NCBI GenBank assembly: GCA_019310965.1
Contig: JAFDDG010000037.1
Location: 1 to 49,805 of the forward strand
Direction of reading: 5' to 3'
Source of the DNA: Deltaproteobacteria bacterium
GTDB lineage: Bacteria; Myxococcota_A; UBA9160; SMWR01
Length of the DNA stretch: 49,805 bases
The notes under the pieces are model-generated. The model searched no databases. It was not told the origin of the DNA and saw only the letters and a program-made list of their open reading frames with translations. Positions 17,168-25,261 of this stretch are shown here, one piece after another (within the stretch, counting starts at the first letter, position 1; every line of letters begins with the position of its first letter). The position numbers were made by a program, and so were the translations under genes.

Positions 17168-18547
17168 TCAAAGCAGTGAGCCTGCAGTGGTTTTGTCCGC
17201 GTTCTGCGCGATCGCACGGTCCAGCTCGTCCGCCAGTGCCCGGCTCAGCGCCCGGCGCTCGAAGCGCCGGATCGCTGCATCCACGGGGGTCGTCGGCTTC
17301 TGGTACCGCCCGGCGTAGCGTCGTCGCGCGATCGCCTCCATGGCTTCCACCTCGTCCGGTCCACAGACCTCACCCAGGCCGCTTGCCAGCACGAAATCGC
17401 GAGCGTCGCCCTCGGGCACCGCCGCCAGGATCGGGCGGCGCGCGCCCAGGTACTCGTAGGCCTTGCCCGGGACGATTCGGGCGCGCTCGCCGGGAGGCAG
17501 GCCGTGCATGGGAAGGAAGAGTAGATCGGCCCGCTGGAGCCAGCGGATTGCCTCCGCGTGCGAGACGTAGCCCGGCATGCGCACCCGATTCCGCACGCAC
17601 GAACGGGCCACGGTGTCCCGGTCGGCGGCACTGAGGTCACCGGCCAGCACGAGCTCCACATTCGCCACCTCGTCCGGCCGGTCCCGCTGCCAGCGCTCGA
17701 GCGCTCGGAGCAGGTGGACGTGGGAGCGCGCCAGGATGTCGACGGGTACGCGCTCGCCACCCACCCAGCGGCGCAGCCGCCGGCGCCTGCGGTTCGCCGC
17801 GCCGAGCGCCGCGTGCAGCGACCCCACGTGGACGATGCGGAAGGGATCCCCAGGTGGACGCTGCGGCGGGGGACCGAAATCCTCCGGATCGAAGCCGTTG
17901 GGGATCACCGCCGTGCGCTCGGCGAGCCCGGCAAAGCGCTCGCGGAGTGCTCGACCGGCCTCGGGCGTATTCATCACCACGCGCGACGCCGACGCGAGCC
18001 GCGCGCCCATGCGCCGTTCCGCGAGCGCCCGGTGCCAGCGCGTCGGGTAGACGGTCATCTCGTCCAGCGCCCAAGGGTCCCGCAGATCGGCGACCCAGGG
18101 CACGCCGAGCTCGGCCGAGAGCGCGGCCGCCGCCCGGCTCGTCTCGAAGGGCGACATGGTGGCAAAGATCACGTCGACCGGCGCGCTGCCGGCAGCGCGC
18201 CGGCCGGCGGCGATGCAGCCCGCGGACCAGGCCTGCTCGAACGTGCTCGGGCGCTGGAACCAGCGGGCCCAGCGATCCGGGCGCGAGTCATCGGGCAGGT
18301 TTCCCTCCATCCGCGCGATCCGAGTGGAGGCGGCGAGGCTCTCGTCGGACGACACGTCGAGCGGTGCATGCCGGGTGCGCCCGCGCGCGGGTCCCGTGAC
18401 GACCACGGGCTCGTATCCCAGCTCCGGGAGGTAGCGGACGAACTTCACCGAGCGTTGCACGCCCCCGCCGCCGAGCGGGGGAAAGTAGAACGCGAGGAAG
18501 AGCACCCGGCGCGCCGGGTTTGCCGGCGACTCGGCCAATGCGTTCAC
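17168..18547 (-). CDS. Family 4 glycosyltransferase (459 aa)
   Basis: A GT-B enzyme. The N-terminal domain opens ARRVLFLAFYFPPLGGGGVQ, the glycine-rich acceptor-side loop of GT4. The C-terminal domain contains VIPNGFDPEDF and RIVHVGSLH, then the nucleotide-sugar site PGKAYEYLGARRPIL. GTG 18547 overlaps the TGA of the upstream gene (GTGA), implying coupling; a much longer in-phase extension to 20062 is rejected because it runs antiphase through the GT39 gene. Residues around 260-280 carry an unusual run of Arg (AANRRRRRLRRW), perhaps an insertion or membrane-contact patch. A retaining hexosyltransferase of the glycan pathway; sugar unknown. Confidence 0.88.
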   Translation of the reverse strand: MNALAESPANPARRVLFLAFYFPPLGGGGVQRSVKFVRYLPELGYEPVVVTGPARGRTRHAPLDVSSDESLAASTRIARMEGNLPDDSRPDRWARWFQRPSTFEQAWSAGCIAAGRRAAGSAPVDVIFATMSPFETSRAAAALSAELGVPWVADLRDPWALDEMTVYPTRWHRALAERRMGARLASASRVVMNTPEAGRALRERFAGLAERTAVIPNGFDPEDFGPPPQRPPGDPFRIVHVGSLHAALGAANRRRRRLRRWVGGERVPVDILARSHVHLLRALERWQRDRPDEVANVELVLAGDLSAADRDTVARSCVRNRVRMPGYVSHAEAIRWLQRADLLFLPMHGLPPGERARIVPGKAYEYLGARRPILAAVPEGDARDFVLASGLGEVCGPDEVEAMEAIARRRYAGRYQKPTTPVDAAIRRFERRALSRALADELDRAIAQNADKTTAGSLL

Positions 18548-19971
18548 CGACGGGGTACCCGCAGCACGTTCACGACCCACGACCAGGGCTTCCCACCGAT
18601 CGGATAGCGGGCCTCGAGGGCGAGCAGGTCGGCGTGGCGGGGCGCGGCGCCTCCGCGTGTGCGCTGCACGACCCAGGAGCCGGGCGGGAGGGCGGCGACC
18701 GAGTCGCGACCTTTCGGGAGACGCTCGATGTCGCGCTCGAGGTAGAAGCTCGCCTGGAAGCGGCCGCCCACGCTGTACACGGAGTCGGCAGCGCTGGCGT
18801 GACGCGCCACATGGTCGAAGCCGTCGCGCCAGCGCTCCCGGGCTCCGGCGCCGTCGTAGGCGTAGAGAAAGGCGGAAAACGCCACGGCTGTCGCGAGCAC
18901 CAACGCACCGCCGAGCCCGGCAATGCCGCTGCGCGGACCTGCCAGACGTCGGTCGACTTCCGCCGACCAGATCCCCGCCAGCAACAGCCATGCGAACAGG
19001 CAGACGAAGAAGTACCGCGGGGCGACGGGGTACCGGAACTTCAGGACGAAGAATGCGAAAGGCGTGAGCACGGCCACCGCCGCCATCAGGCTGCCCACGG
19101 GATCCCGGCCGCGAACCAGCCAGACGGCCGAGAGCAGCCCCACCGCCAGCACCACCATCTCGACCCGGTACGCCGTCCCCAGGATCATCACTGCCAGCGA
19201 CGGATCCCAGCCCTGCCGGGCGAAGCTTCCGAGCCCGCCCCATTCGCCGCCTGCCAGCTCGCGAACACCGTAGATACCGGCGCAGCTGACGAGCACGGCG
19301 GTCAGACAGCCGGCCGCTCTGCCGAAGGCGATGCCGGGGACGCGAAGCCACCAGCCCAGCGCCAGCACGCCGCCGCAGATCCCCACCACGACCAGCGCTG
19401 TCGGGTGGGAGAGATAGGCAAGCACCGCGGCAAGCGCCGCGGCGGCGAGCACCGGCCGCGAGCCACGGCTGGCGCCCCAGGCGAAGCCCATCAGGAAGAG
19501 GTTCGCGAACAGGAACTCCGTGGTGTAGTAACGCGCGGTCTGCGACCAGTAGACATGCCACGGCGCCAGCGCGAGCAGCACCGTGGCGACCGCGGCAGCG
19601 CCGTTGCCGACGATCGAGCGAGCCGCCAGACCGAGGATCGGGATCGACACGATGCCGATCCAGCACGGCCCCAGCCGCGCGGCCCGCTCCGTCACCCCGA
19701 GCGCCTGCCACTCGCGGATGTTGTCGAGGCCGATACGGCCAAGCTCGGCACCGTGCCAGGCCAGGGTCGCGCGGGTCGGCGCATAACCGAAGGCGCTCGT
19801 CCAGTGCAACGGCTCCCGCCCGGAGCGAGCAATGGTGAAGAACTCGTCGACCCAGAGGCTCGGCGAGTCGAGGCCGTGCAGGCGCAGGGCCGCCCCCACG
19901 AGCGTCGCCGCCAACAACGCGCCCCAGAAGAACCAAGACCTGTCGAGCAACCCAGTGCACGCCACGGGCAT
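18544..19971 (-). CDS. ArnT/PMT-type glycosyltransferase, GT39/GT83-like (475 aa)
   Basis: A polytopic membrane enzyme of the GT-C fold. The first periplasmic loop carries the catalytic DE in LDSPSLWVDEFFT (Asp42-Glu43), and a second loop has WSQTARYYTTEFL, the family ARYY element. About 10-12 hydrophobic segments follow, then a soluble C-terminal tail of about 120 residues. Such enzymes take sugar from polyprenyl phosphate and attach it on the periplasmic face. ATG 19971 is chosen by its hydrophobic N-terminus and nearby GAGG; longer starts read through the opposite-strand sulfotransferase. It heads the operon GT39-GT4-sulfatase-like. A polyprenyl-phosphate sugar could come from the DPM-like GT2 at 38123. 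Confidence 0.85.
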   Translation of the reverse strand: MPVACTGLLDRSWFFWGALLAATLVGAALRLHGLDSPSLWVDEFFTIARSGREPLHWTSAFGYAPTRATLAWHGAELGRIGLDNIREWQALGVTERAARLGPCWIGIVSIPILGLAARSIVGNGAAAVATVLLALAPWHVYWSQTARYYTTEFLFANLFLMGFAWGASRGSRPVLAAAALAAVLAYLSHPTALVVVGICGGVLALGWWLRVPGIAFGRAAGCLTAVLVSCAGIYGVRELAGGEWGGLGSFARQGWDPSLAVMILGTAYRVEMVVLAVGLLSAVWLVRGRDPVGSLMAAVAVLTPFAFFVLKFRYPVAPRYFFVCLFAWLLLAGIWSAEVDRRLAGPRSGIAGLGGALVLATAVAFSAFLYAYDGAGARERWRDGFDHVARHASAADSVYSVGGRFQASFYLERDIERLPKGRDSVAALPPGSWVVQRTRGGAAPRHADLLALEARYPIGGKPWSWVVNVLRVPRR

Positions 19972-20081
19972 CGGACCTCGCCGCGTGCCCGCTCCCACCC
20001 CTGGCCGGACCCGCCATCGGAGAGCGTATGACGGGGTTGCCCAGACCGCAAAGCCTGGGCACTCGGATCCGGTGCGGCGGC

Positions 20082-20087
20082 TATACT
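20082..20087 (+). promoter_or_regulatory. Possible -10 box TATACT
   Basis: In the 198-nt divergent gap between the GT39 gene and the sulfotransferase, GGCTATACT resembles a sigma-70 -10 hexamer (5/6). No convincing -35 is seen at 16-18 nt, so this is tentative. It would drive the 20170-22139 pair. Confidence 0.3.
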
Positions 20088-20169
20088 TTCTCCTCACCAG
20101 TTTCGAGACCCGCGCACACCGAGGGGGTGTGCTGCCGCGGAGAGTCTCGTACGCGAGGATTATCGCGTC

Positions 20170-21087
20170 TTGAGCCCGAACGAGATCTCCCGGCTGTGGA
20201 ATCGCGCCCAGGAGCACCTGGATCAGCGACGTTTCCGCCGCTCCGCGTGGTATTCGGCTGACGCCGTGTGCCGGGATCCGGGCGTGTTCGTGCTGGGCTG
20301 CGGCCGCAGCGGAACGACGCTGGTACGCGAGATGCTCTGCCGCCACGGTGCGCTGGGCGGTGGGCCCGAGACGCTCTTCTTCGTGAAGACCCTCGACCTG
20401 AAGTATCTGAGCGTGATCTCCGACATCCCCCTGGCGGAGCTCGAGGCACTGCGCACGCGCTCCGAGCACGTGGTGCGCTTCGCCGAGGCCTACTATCGGC
20501 GCATGGCGGAGCGCGAGGGCAAGCGGCGCTGGATCGACAAGACTCCCATGCACGTGCGCGCCCTGCCACGCCTGCTCGCGAGCTTTCCCGAGGCGCGCGT
20601 CGTCCACGTAATCCGCGACGGCCGGGACGTCGCATGTTCCCTGCGCAACCACCCGCGCCAACGCGTGCACCGCGGAGGCATCGTCCCCAACCGGGTCGAT
20701 CGGCCGATTGCGCTGTGTGCACAGCGTTGGCTCCGCGACACGGGTATGGGCCGCGTCTACGCGGGCCATCCGCGTCTCACCGAGTTGCGCTACGAGCAGC
20801 TCGTGGCCGATCCGGAGCGAGAGATGCGCCGGCTGCTGGAGTTCCTGGGGGAGCCGTGGGAGTCCGGGGTACTCGAGCCCGGCACGGAAGCCGGAGGGCG
20901 CTCCGGGGTGTTGATGAACAACGCCAACGCCGTTGCACCGATCTCGGGTGCCGCGACCGGTCGCTGGAGGCGGGACCTCTCTGCGGCCGAGCGCCACAGC
21001 TTCGATCGGGTCGCCGGCGACCTCCTGATCGCCCTGGGCTACGCAGAGGACCGCGGCTGGGTAGACGACCCGCCGATCGTGCAATGA
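20170..21087 (+). CDS. PAPS-dependent sulfotransferase (305 aa)
   Basis: A second sulfotransferase, distinct from the one at 9789. The 5'-phosphosulfate loop is FVLGCGRSGTTL (Gly43-Leu51) and the 3'-phosphate site VIRDGRDVACSL (Arg149). WIDKTP between them is the conserved element of the tyrosylprotein/heparan-type bacterial subgroup. The start is TTG 20170: no ATG or GTG is available upstream in frame and the N-terminus (SPNEISRLWNRAQEHL) is typical. GAGG lies about 11 nt upstream. It overlaps the following GT2 by 4 nt (ATGA). Likely sulfates the locus glycan or a surface lipid; acceptor unknown. Confidence 0.88.
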   Translation: MSPNEISRLWNRAQEHLDQRRFRRSAWYSADAVCRDPGVFVLGCGRSGTTLVREMLCRHGALGGGPETLFFVKTLDLKYLSVISDIPLAELEALRTRSEHVVRFAEAYYRRMAEREGKRRWIDKTPMHVRALPRLLASFPEARVVHVIRDGRDVACSLRNHPRQRVHRGGIVPNRVDRPIALCAQRWLRDTGMGRVYAGHPRLTELRYEQLVADPEREMRRLLEFLGEPWESGVLEPGTEAGGRSGVLMNNANAVAPISGAATGRWRRDLSAAERHSFDRVAGDLLIALGYAEDRGWVDDPPIVQ

Positions 21088-22139
21088 CGAGCTCCACCGC
21101 ATCCCAACGAGGCAATCCGCGTGTGTGCGTCGGCATCGTCAACTGGAACACTCGGGAGCTTCTCACCCAGTGTCTCGACAGCCTGATGCCCGATTGCGAA
21201 GCCGGCGTCGTCGAGGTCGTCGTCGTCGACAACAGCTCGAGCGATGGCAGCGCCGACCACGTCGCCGCGGCGTACCCGGCGGTACGGCTGATCCGCAACC
21301 CGCAGAACGCGGGCTTCACACGAGCCGTCAACCAGGCGTTCGACGCAGCCGATGCCGAATACTTCCTGATGCTCAATAGCGATGCCCGCGTGACGCCGGG
21401 AGCCATCCGGCACTGCATCGAGTATCTCGACGTGCAGGGCGACGTGGCGGCCGTCGGTTGCCGTATCACGTATCCAGACGGCCGCCCCCAGAGCAGCTGC
21501 TTCCGCTTCCCCAGTCCGTGGGGCGTCGTGCTCACCACAGCCTGGCTCTCCCAGGCGTTTCCGGACTCGGCAGTGCTGAACTGGGGGCGTTACGGTCGGC
21601 GCGATTGGGAGGCGCCGCGAGACGTGGACTGTGTGATGGGAAGCTTCCTGCTGCTGCGCCGCACGGCGATCGGTGGCCCGGTGCTGCTCGACGAGGGCTT
21701 CTGGATGTACGGGGAGGAGGCGGACCTGTGTTTTCGGCTGCAGCGCGCGGGCTGGCGCGTCGTGTACCTGCCGGACGCCGGGATCGTGCACCACCACGGC
21801 GCCAGCACGCGGGACGCGGAACGCGCGGCGTGGGGCTACGCAGCGCGCCAACGGGCCATCCTGCGTTTCATCCGCAAGTGGCGGGGTGACGTGGCGGGCT
21901 GGCTCGCCAATCTCGTGATGGCGCTCGGCATGCTGCCACGCGCCGCCGGCTGGTGGCTCGCGGATGCCGCCTCGCGCTTCCGAGCGGGCAAACACAGCGG
22001 ACGCCACCTGCGCGCGCGCGTATTGGGCTTCCACCTGGCGGCCTGTGTGCGGCCGTCGCGACTCGAGACCAGCTGGGAGCCGGCCGGCGTGAGGCTCGCC
22101 TCGCCACGCGAGGCGAGCCACATCATCGCTCGAACGTGA
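21084..22139 (+). CDS. Family 2 glycosyltransferase, rhamnosyltransferase-like (351 aa)
   Basis: VCVGIVNWNTRELLTQCLDSL, VVVVDNSSSDGS, NAGFTRAVNQ and the metal site LMLNSDARV (in place of DxD) are the signature of the GT2 subfamily annotated as rhamnosyl or dTDP-sugar transferases. The C-terminal part has DEGFWMYGEEADLCFRLQRAGW, the acceptor-side ED motif, and VHHHGAS. A membrane-proximal helix follows. ATG 21084 overlaps the upstream TGA. The last 17 nt overlap the convergent exported protein gene. Probably adds one sugar to the repeat unit; the rhamnose assignment is by subfamily habit only. Confidence 0.88.
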   Translation: MTSSTASQRGNPRVCVGIVNWNTRELLTQCLDSLMPDCEAGVVEVVVVDNSSSDGSADHVAAAYPAVRLIRNPQNAGFTRAVNQAFDAADAEYFLMLNSDARVTPGAIRHCIEYLDVQGDVAAVGCRITYPDGRPQSSCFRFPSPWGVVLTTAWLSQAFPDSAVLNWGRYGRRDWEAPRDVDCVMGSFLLLRRTAIGGPVLLDEGFWMYGEEADLCFRLQRAGWRVVYLPDAGIVHHHGASTRDAERAAWGYAARQRAILRFIRKWRGDVAGWLANLVMALGMLPRAAGWWLADAASRFRAGKHSGRHLRARVLGFHLAACVRPSRLETSWEPAGVRLASPREASHIIART

Positions 22140-22995
22140 TGAACGGTGTCCCCGGCTTGCCAGGTGCGGCGGTGCTGGCGTTCGGGTCCACCACCCGGAA
22201 CTGCAGCGTCACGGAATCGCCGACTTCACCCGTGCAGTTGTCCCCGTCATAAGGTGTCACCGTGAGCGTGTGGGCGCCGGGCGCCCTGAGGCTCGGCGCG
22301 CACTCGAAATGGCCGGGCCCCGAATCTCGCTCCCATGCGAAGGGCGGGGTGTTCTCGTGGGTCACGCCCGGGGTGGTGCAGCCGCCCAGGTCGTTCCCGT
22401 CCAAGACCTTCTGGATGCTTCCCGGCTTCGAATTCACCAGGTAGGAATTGCCTACGATCTCGATGGCGCGGCAGGAGTCGGCGGAGATCTGCTCTCCATC
22501 GACGAAGTCGTTGTCCAACACCGTGTCGTTCGCGGCGTCCCAGAGCCGGAAGCCCTTGATGGCCGCCGAGGCCGTGGAGCCGCTGTCGGGGTCCCCACCC
22601 GGATCCCCGCCGGGATCTCCACCCGGGTCCGTGCCGCCATCGCCGCCGCTCCCAGCACAGTCCCCCTCCGGGCCCAGGCACTTCTCGTTCGAGTAGAAGC
22701 TCTCCTGGTCCTCGTTGTAGGCCGTTACCGTCACCCACACCTCCTCGCCCGCCTCCAGCAGGAGGTCGTGGACGTAGCGGCCGTCGTTCTGGGCCGGCAC
22801 ACCCACGTCCAGGTGCGTGGTGTAGTCCCGAGAGGAGGACCCGTAGTGGACGTTGTAGCCCGTCACCGCGATCGTGCTGTTCGGGTCGGTCCAACGCAGC
22901 TGTTCGGTCCTGGTCTGCGCCGCCGCCCCCAGTGCCACCGAAAGTGCCACCACGAGCGAGAAGGCGAAAGAAAGTGTTCGCCGGGTACCTGACAT
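22123..22995 (-). CDS. Exported fibronectin-III-like protein with Gly-Asp-Pro linker (290 aa)
   Basis: ATG 22995 is preceded by GGGAGGGA at 5-6 nt; the in-phase start 15 nt earlier lies on that site and is rejected. A signal peptide ends near ALGAAAQ. Residues about 30-110 are an FnIII-like domain (LRWTDPNSTIAVTGYNVHYG, WVTVTAYNEDQESFYSNE). A linker of DPGG repeats follows (about 120-140), then a 150-residue beta-rich domain with paired Cys. No membrane anchor or PEP-CTERM tail is seen. It has its own CRP-like site at 23061-23074 and overlaps the GT2 gene tail to tail by 17 nt. Probably a surface or secreted carbohydrate-associated protein. Confidence 0.82.
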   Translation of the reverse strand: MSGTRRTLSFAFSLVVALSVALGAAAQTRTEQLRWTDPNSTIAVTGYNVHYGSSSRDYTTHLDVGVPAQNDGRYVHDLLLEAGEEVWVTVTAYNEDQESFYSNEKCLGPEGDCAGSGGDGGTDPGGDPGGDPGGDPDSGSTASAAIKGFRLWDAANDTVLDNDFVDGEQISADSCRAIEIVGNSYLVNSKPGSIQKVLDGNDLGGCTTPGVTHENTPPFAWERDSGPGHFECAPSLRAPGAHTLTVTPYDGDNCTGEVGDSVTLQFRVVDPNASTAAPGKPGTPFITFER

Positions 22996-23031
22996 CGGAA
23001 TCCCTCCCATCGGGGTCGTAAGCTGCTTGGC

Positions 23032-23047
23032 AGAGAATCGGTTCTCT
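23032..23047. promoter_or_regulatory. Inverted repeat AGAGAA-TCGG-TTCTCT over the putative -10
   Basis: A perfect 6-bp inverted repeat around four bases, extendable by one C:G pair. Read on the minus strand it contains CCGATTCTC, the putative -10 of the exported protein gene, 19 nt after the CRP-like site. A regulator bound here would cover the promoter core. Confidence 0.45.
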
Positions 23048-23060
23048 GGCAGAACTCTCA

Positions 23061-23074
23061 GTGACGTTCATCAC
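23061..23074. promoter_or_regulatory. CRP-like site GTGACGTTCATCAC
   Basis: GTGA-N6-TCAC, matching 12 of 14 positions of the perfect palindrome at 13004-13017. It lies 65 nt upstream of ATG 22995 with the same 19-nt gap to CCGAT. Confidence 0.5.
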
Positions 23075-23155
23075 CGGAGACCGTGGGCTGGGCCCTTCCC
23101 GCGGGCACATCCCCAGAAAACTCGGCTTTTCGGACTCAAACTTGCGCATGAATGT

Positions 23156-23203
23156 GGCCGCCCCCCCCCGCCCCCAGAAAAAGGGGGAGGCAGGCAGGCG
23201 GCC
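23156..23203 (+). other. Nested GC hairpin with homopolymer tracts
   Basis: Outer arms GGCCGCC (23156-23162) and GGCGGCC (23197-23203) enclose an inner stem CCCCC (23171-23175) / GGGGG (23183-23187) with an A-rich loop. It also contains a nine-C run at 23161-23169. It lies about 115 nt before the GT4 start and could be a leader structure; there is no T tract for a terminator. Confidence 0.4.
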
Positions 23204-23319
23204 GAAATAGCTAGGTTGGGGCGGCAGCGCGTCACCTGCGGGGGCGTTTCGGGCACACTACTCAAGCGCCGGGGGAAGCGGAACGCGTCCGCCGTGCGTG
23301 CGTGCGGGAGGCGTTGGCA

Positions 23320-24567
23320 ATGATCGCAGACTCAGCGGCAACACGGGTGCAGATACCCTCCGTGCACATGCCTGCCGCCAGGCCCGCCCCCGAGGCGCGC
23401 CGAGTCCTGATCGTCACCTACGAATACCCGCCCCTCGGGGGCGGCGGCGGCGTCATCTTCCGCGACCTCGCCGAGGAACTCGCCCGCTCGCTCGACGTCA
23501 CGGTGCTCACCACGCGGGGACCGGGTCTCGCGGCCCGCGAGCAGCAGGGGCGTCTCGAGATCGTGCGCGTCCCGGTACTAATGCGCAACTCCGAGAGCAC
23601 GGCGAGCCTGCCCTCGATGATGAGCTTCTTCCCATCGAGCCTGTCGGCGGGCGCGCGGTTGCTCCGCGAGAAGCGCTTCGACTTGATCCACACGTCCTTC
23701 GCCGTGCCGTCGGGTCCGTCGGGTCTGCTGCTGGCACGCCTCTTCGGGCTGCCGCACGTGCTCTCGCTTCACGGGGGCGATATCTACGATCCGAGCAAGG
23801 CGCTTTCACCTCACCGCACGCCCGGTCTCAAGCAGACCGTGCGCCGCGTGATCCACGGAAGCGACCGGGTGGTCGCCCAGTCGAGCGACACGCGCGGACG
23901 CGCACGGAGCATCTACGGCGAGCGCGAGATCGACACGATCCCTCTCGCCGTCAGGCCGCCGCCGTTCGACCCGGTACCGCGTTCGGCCCTGGGGCTTGGC
24001 GACGAAGAGTTCGTCCTCACGACCGTGGGCCGGCTCATTCCGCGCAAAGGCCTCGGCGAGCTGATCGAAATCGTCGCCGCGCTCGGCGATCCGCGCTTTC
24101 GTCTGGTCGTGATCGGTGATGGGCCGGAGCGCGAGAATCTCGAGACGCGGGCGCGGGAGCTCGGCGTGGCCGACGCCGTGCACTTTGCCGGTTTCGTGCC
24201 CGAGGTGAAGAAGTGGCAGCTTCTCTCGGCATCGGATCTCTACGTGTCGACTTCTCTTCACGAGGGCTTCGGCATCGTCTTTCTCGAGGCGATGGCCTGC
24301 GGCCTGCCGGTGCTCTGTTACGACCGCGGCGGCCAGGTAGACTTCGTGAGCAACGCGGTGGGCCGGTTGCTTCCGCTGGGCGACGCCGGGCGCTTCGGCG
24401 GCGAGATCCTCGCACTCGCCTCCGACCCGGAGCAACGCACCCAGCTCGCATCCGCGGCTCGGCGACTCGCGGCCGAATATTCGATCCAGCGCTACGCCGA
24501 GCGCTACCGGGACATCTACGCCGAGTGCCTCGTGCAGCACGGCGCATCCGAGGAGATCGCGCGATGA
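23320..24567 (+). CDS. Family 4 glycosyltransferase (415 aa), first gene of seven-gene operon
   Basis: ATG 23320 has GGGAGG 8 nt upstream and is preferred to GTG 23302. After about 25 residues the GT4 acceptor domain opens with VLIVTYEYPPLGGGGG. The donor domain has FVLTTVGRLIPRKGL, LVVIGDGPERE and the E-x7-E motif in HEGFGIVFLEAMACGLPVL. The subgroup resembles the XrtA-associated and capsule GT4 enzymes. It overlaps the methyltransferase gene by 4 nt. A retaining cytosolic transferase for one glycan residue; donor unknown. Confidence 0.9.
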   Translation: MIADSAATRVQIPSVHMPAARPAPEARRVLIVTYEYPPLGGGGGVIFRDLAEELARSLDVTVLTTRGPGLAAREQQGRLEIVRVPVLMRNSESTASLPSMMSFFPSSLSAGARLLREKRFDLIHTSFAVPSGPSGLLLARLFGLPHVLSLHGGDIYDPSKALSPHRTPGLKQTVRRVIHGSDRVVAQSSDTRGRARSIYGEREIDTIPLAVRPPPFDPVPRSALGLGDEEFVLTTVGRLIPRKGLGELIEIVAALGDPRFRLVVIGDGPERENLETRARELGVADAVHFAGFVPEVKKWQLLSASDLYVSTSLHEGFGIVFLEAMACGLPVLCYDRGGQVDFVSNAVGRLLPLGDAGRFGGEILALASDPEQRTQLASAARRLAAEYSIQRYAERYRDIYAECLVQHGASEEIAR

Positions 24568-25256
24568 CGCCGACTTCGATTCTCCGCGAGAAGGAACAGG
24601 CCTCCGGGGACTTCTTCGACGGCTGGGCCGAGGGCTACGAGGACCGGCGCATCTCGCCCTGGTTTCAGTACACCCAGACGCTCGCCATCGACGCGCTCGA
24701 CCTGAAGCCCGAGTCGCGCGCACTCGATGTGGGCTGCGGCACCGGTTTCGGCGTGCGCACCATGGCGCTGCGGGTGCCCGATGGCCGGGCGTGCGGCATC
24801 GACATCTCGCCGGGCATGGTGGAGCAGGCATGCCGCCGGATTCCGCCGGAGCTCGCGGGGCGTGTCGAAATCCAGCACGCGAACTCGGCAGACATCCCCT
24901 ACCCCGACGCGACCTTCACCCACGTGATGTGCACGAACTCGTTCCACCACTACCCGGAGCCGGTGGCAGTGCTCCGTGAGATGCAGCGCGTCCTCGTGCC
25001 GGGCGGGCGGATCGTGATCTTCGAGAACGCGCCGGACCTCTCGCTGTACACGCGGTTGTGGGACCTCGCGCTGCGCTTCTACGAAACCGGCCACGTCAAG
25101 TACTACACCTCGCGCGAGCTGCGCGAGATTCTCGAGGCGGCGGGCCTCGAGCAGTGCGAGCTCCTCGCGCTGCGCAACGAGTTCCGCAGCCACGGAAAGC
25201 TATTCGCTTCGATCCAGCTGTGGAGCGCGCGCACGCCGGCTCGCGGAGCCGCCTGA
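24564..25256 (+). CDS. Class I SAM-dependent methyltransferase (230 aa)
   Basis: A Methyltransf_11-type fold: motif I LDVGCGTGFG (about residues 55-64), an acidic ribose ligand in GIDISPGMV, then the HVMCTNSFHHYPEP element and VLVPGGRIVIFE of the post-core strands. The N-terminus FFDGWAEGYEDRR is typical of ubiE/COQ5-like members acting on small molecules or sugars. The start ATG overlaps the GT4 stop (ATGA). In this operon it most likely O-methylates a sugar or lipid intermediate; the substrate is inference. Confidence 0.85.
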   Translation: MTPTSILREKEQASGDFFDGWAEGYEDRRISPWFQYTQTLAIDALDLKPESRALDVGCGTGFGVRTMALRVPDGRACGIDISPGMVEQACRRIPPELAGRVEIQHANSADIPYPDATFTHVMCTNSFHHYPEPVAVLREMQRVLVPGGRIVIFENAPDLSLYTRLWDLALRFYETGHVKYYTSRELREILEAAGLEQCELLALRNEFRSHGKLFASIQLWSARTPARGAA

Positions 25257-25261
25257 CGCGC

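Larger units (their letters stand above)
22996..23319. other. Regulatory intergenic region between divergent genes
   Basis: These 324 nt lie between the divergent FnIII-like gene and the GT4-led operon. They hold, in order, a 16-bp inverted repeat (23032-23047), a CRP-like site (23061-23074), and a nested GC hairpin with C9 and C5 tracts (23156-23203). No gene is convincing here. Confidence 0.6.

Noticed and set aside
17168-20062. A 964-codon minus-strand frame as one giant glycosyltransferase
   Set aside because: The first 505 codons are low-complexity Arg/Gly-rich sequence antiphase to the GT39 gene; GT4 begins at GTG 18547.
18544-21102. Extension of the GT39 gene to an 852-residue protein
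   Set aside because: The extra N-terminus reads antisense through the sulfotransferase at 20170-21087; membrane topology starts at ATG 19971.
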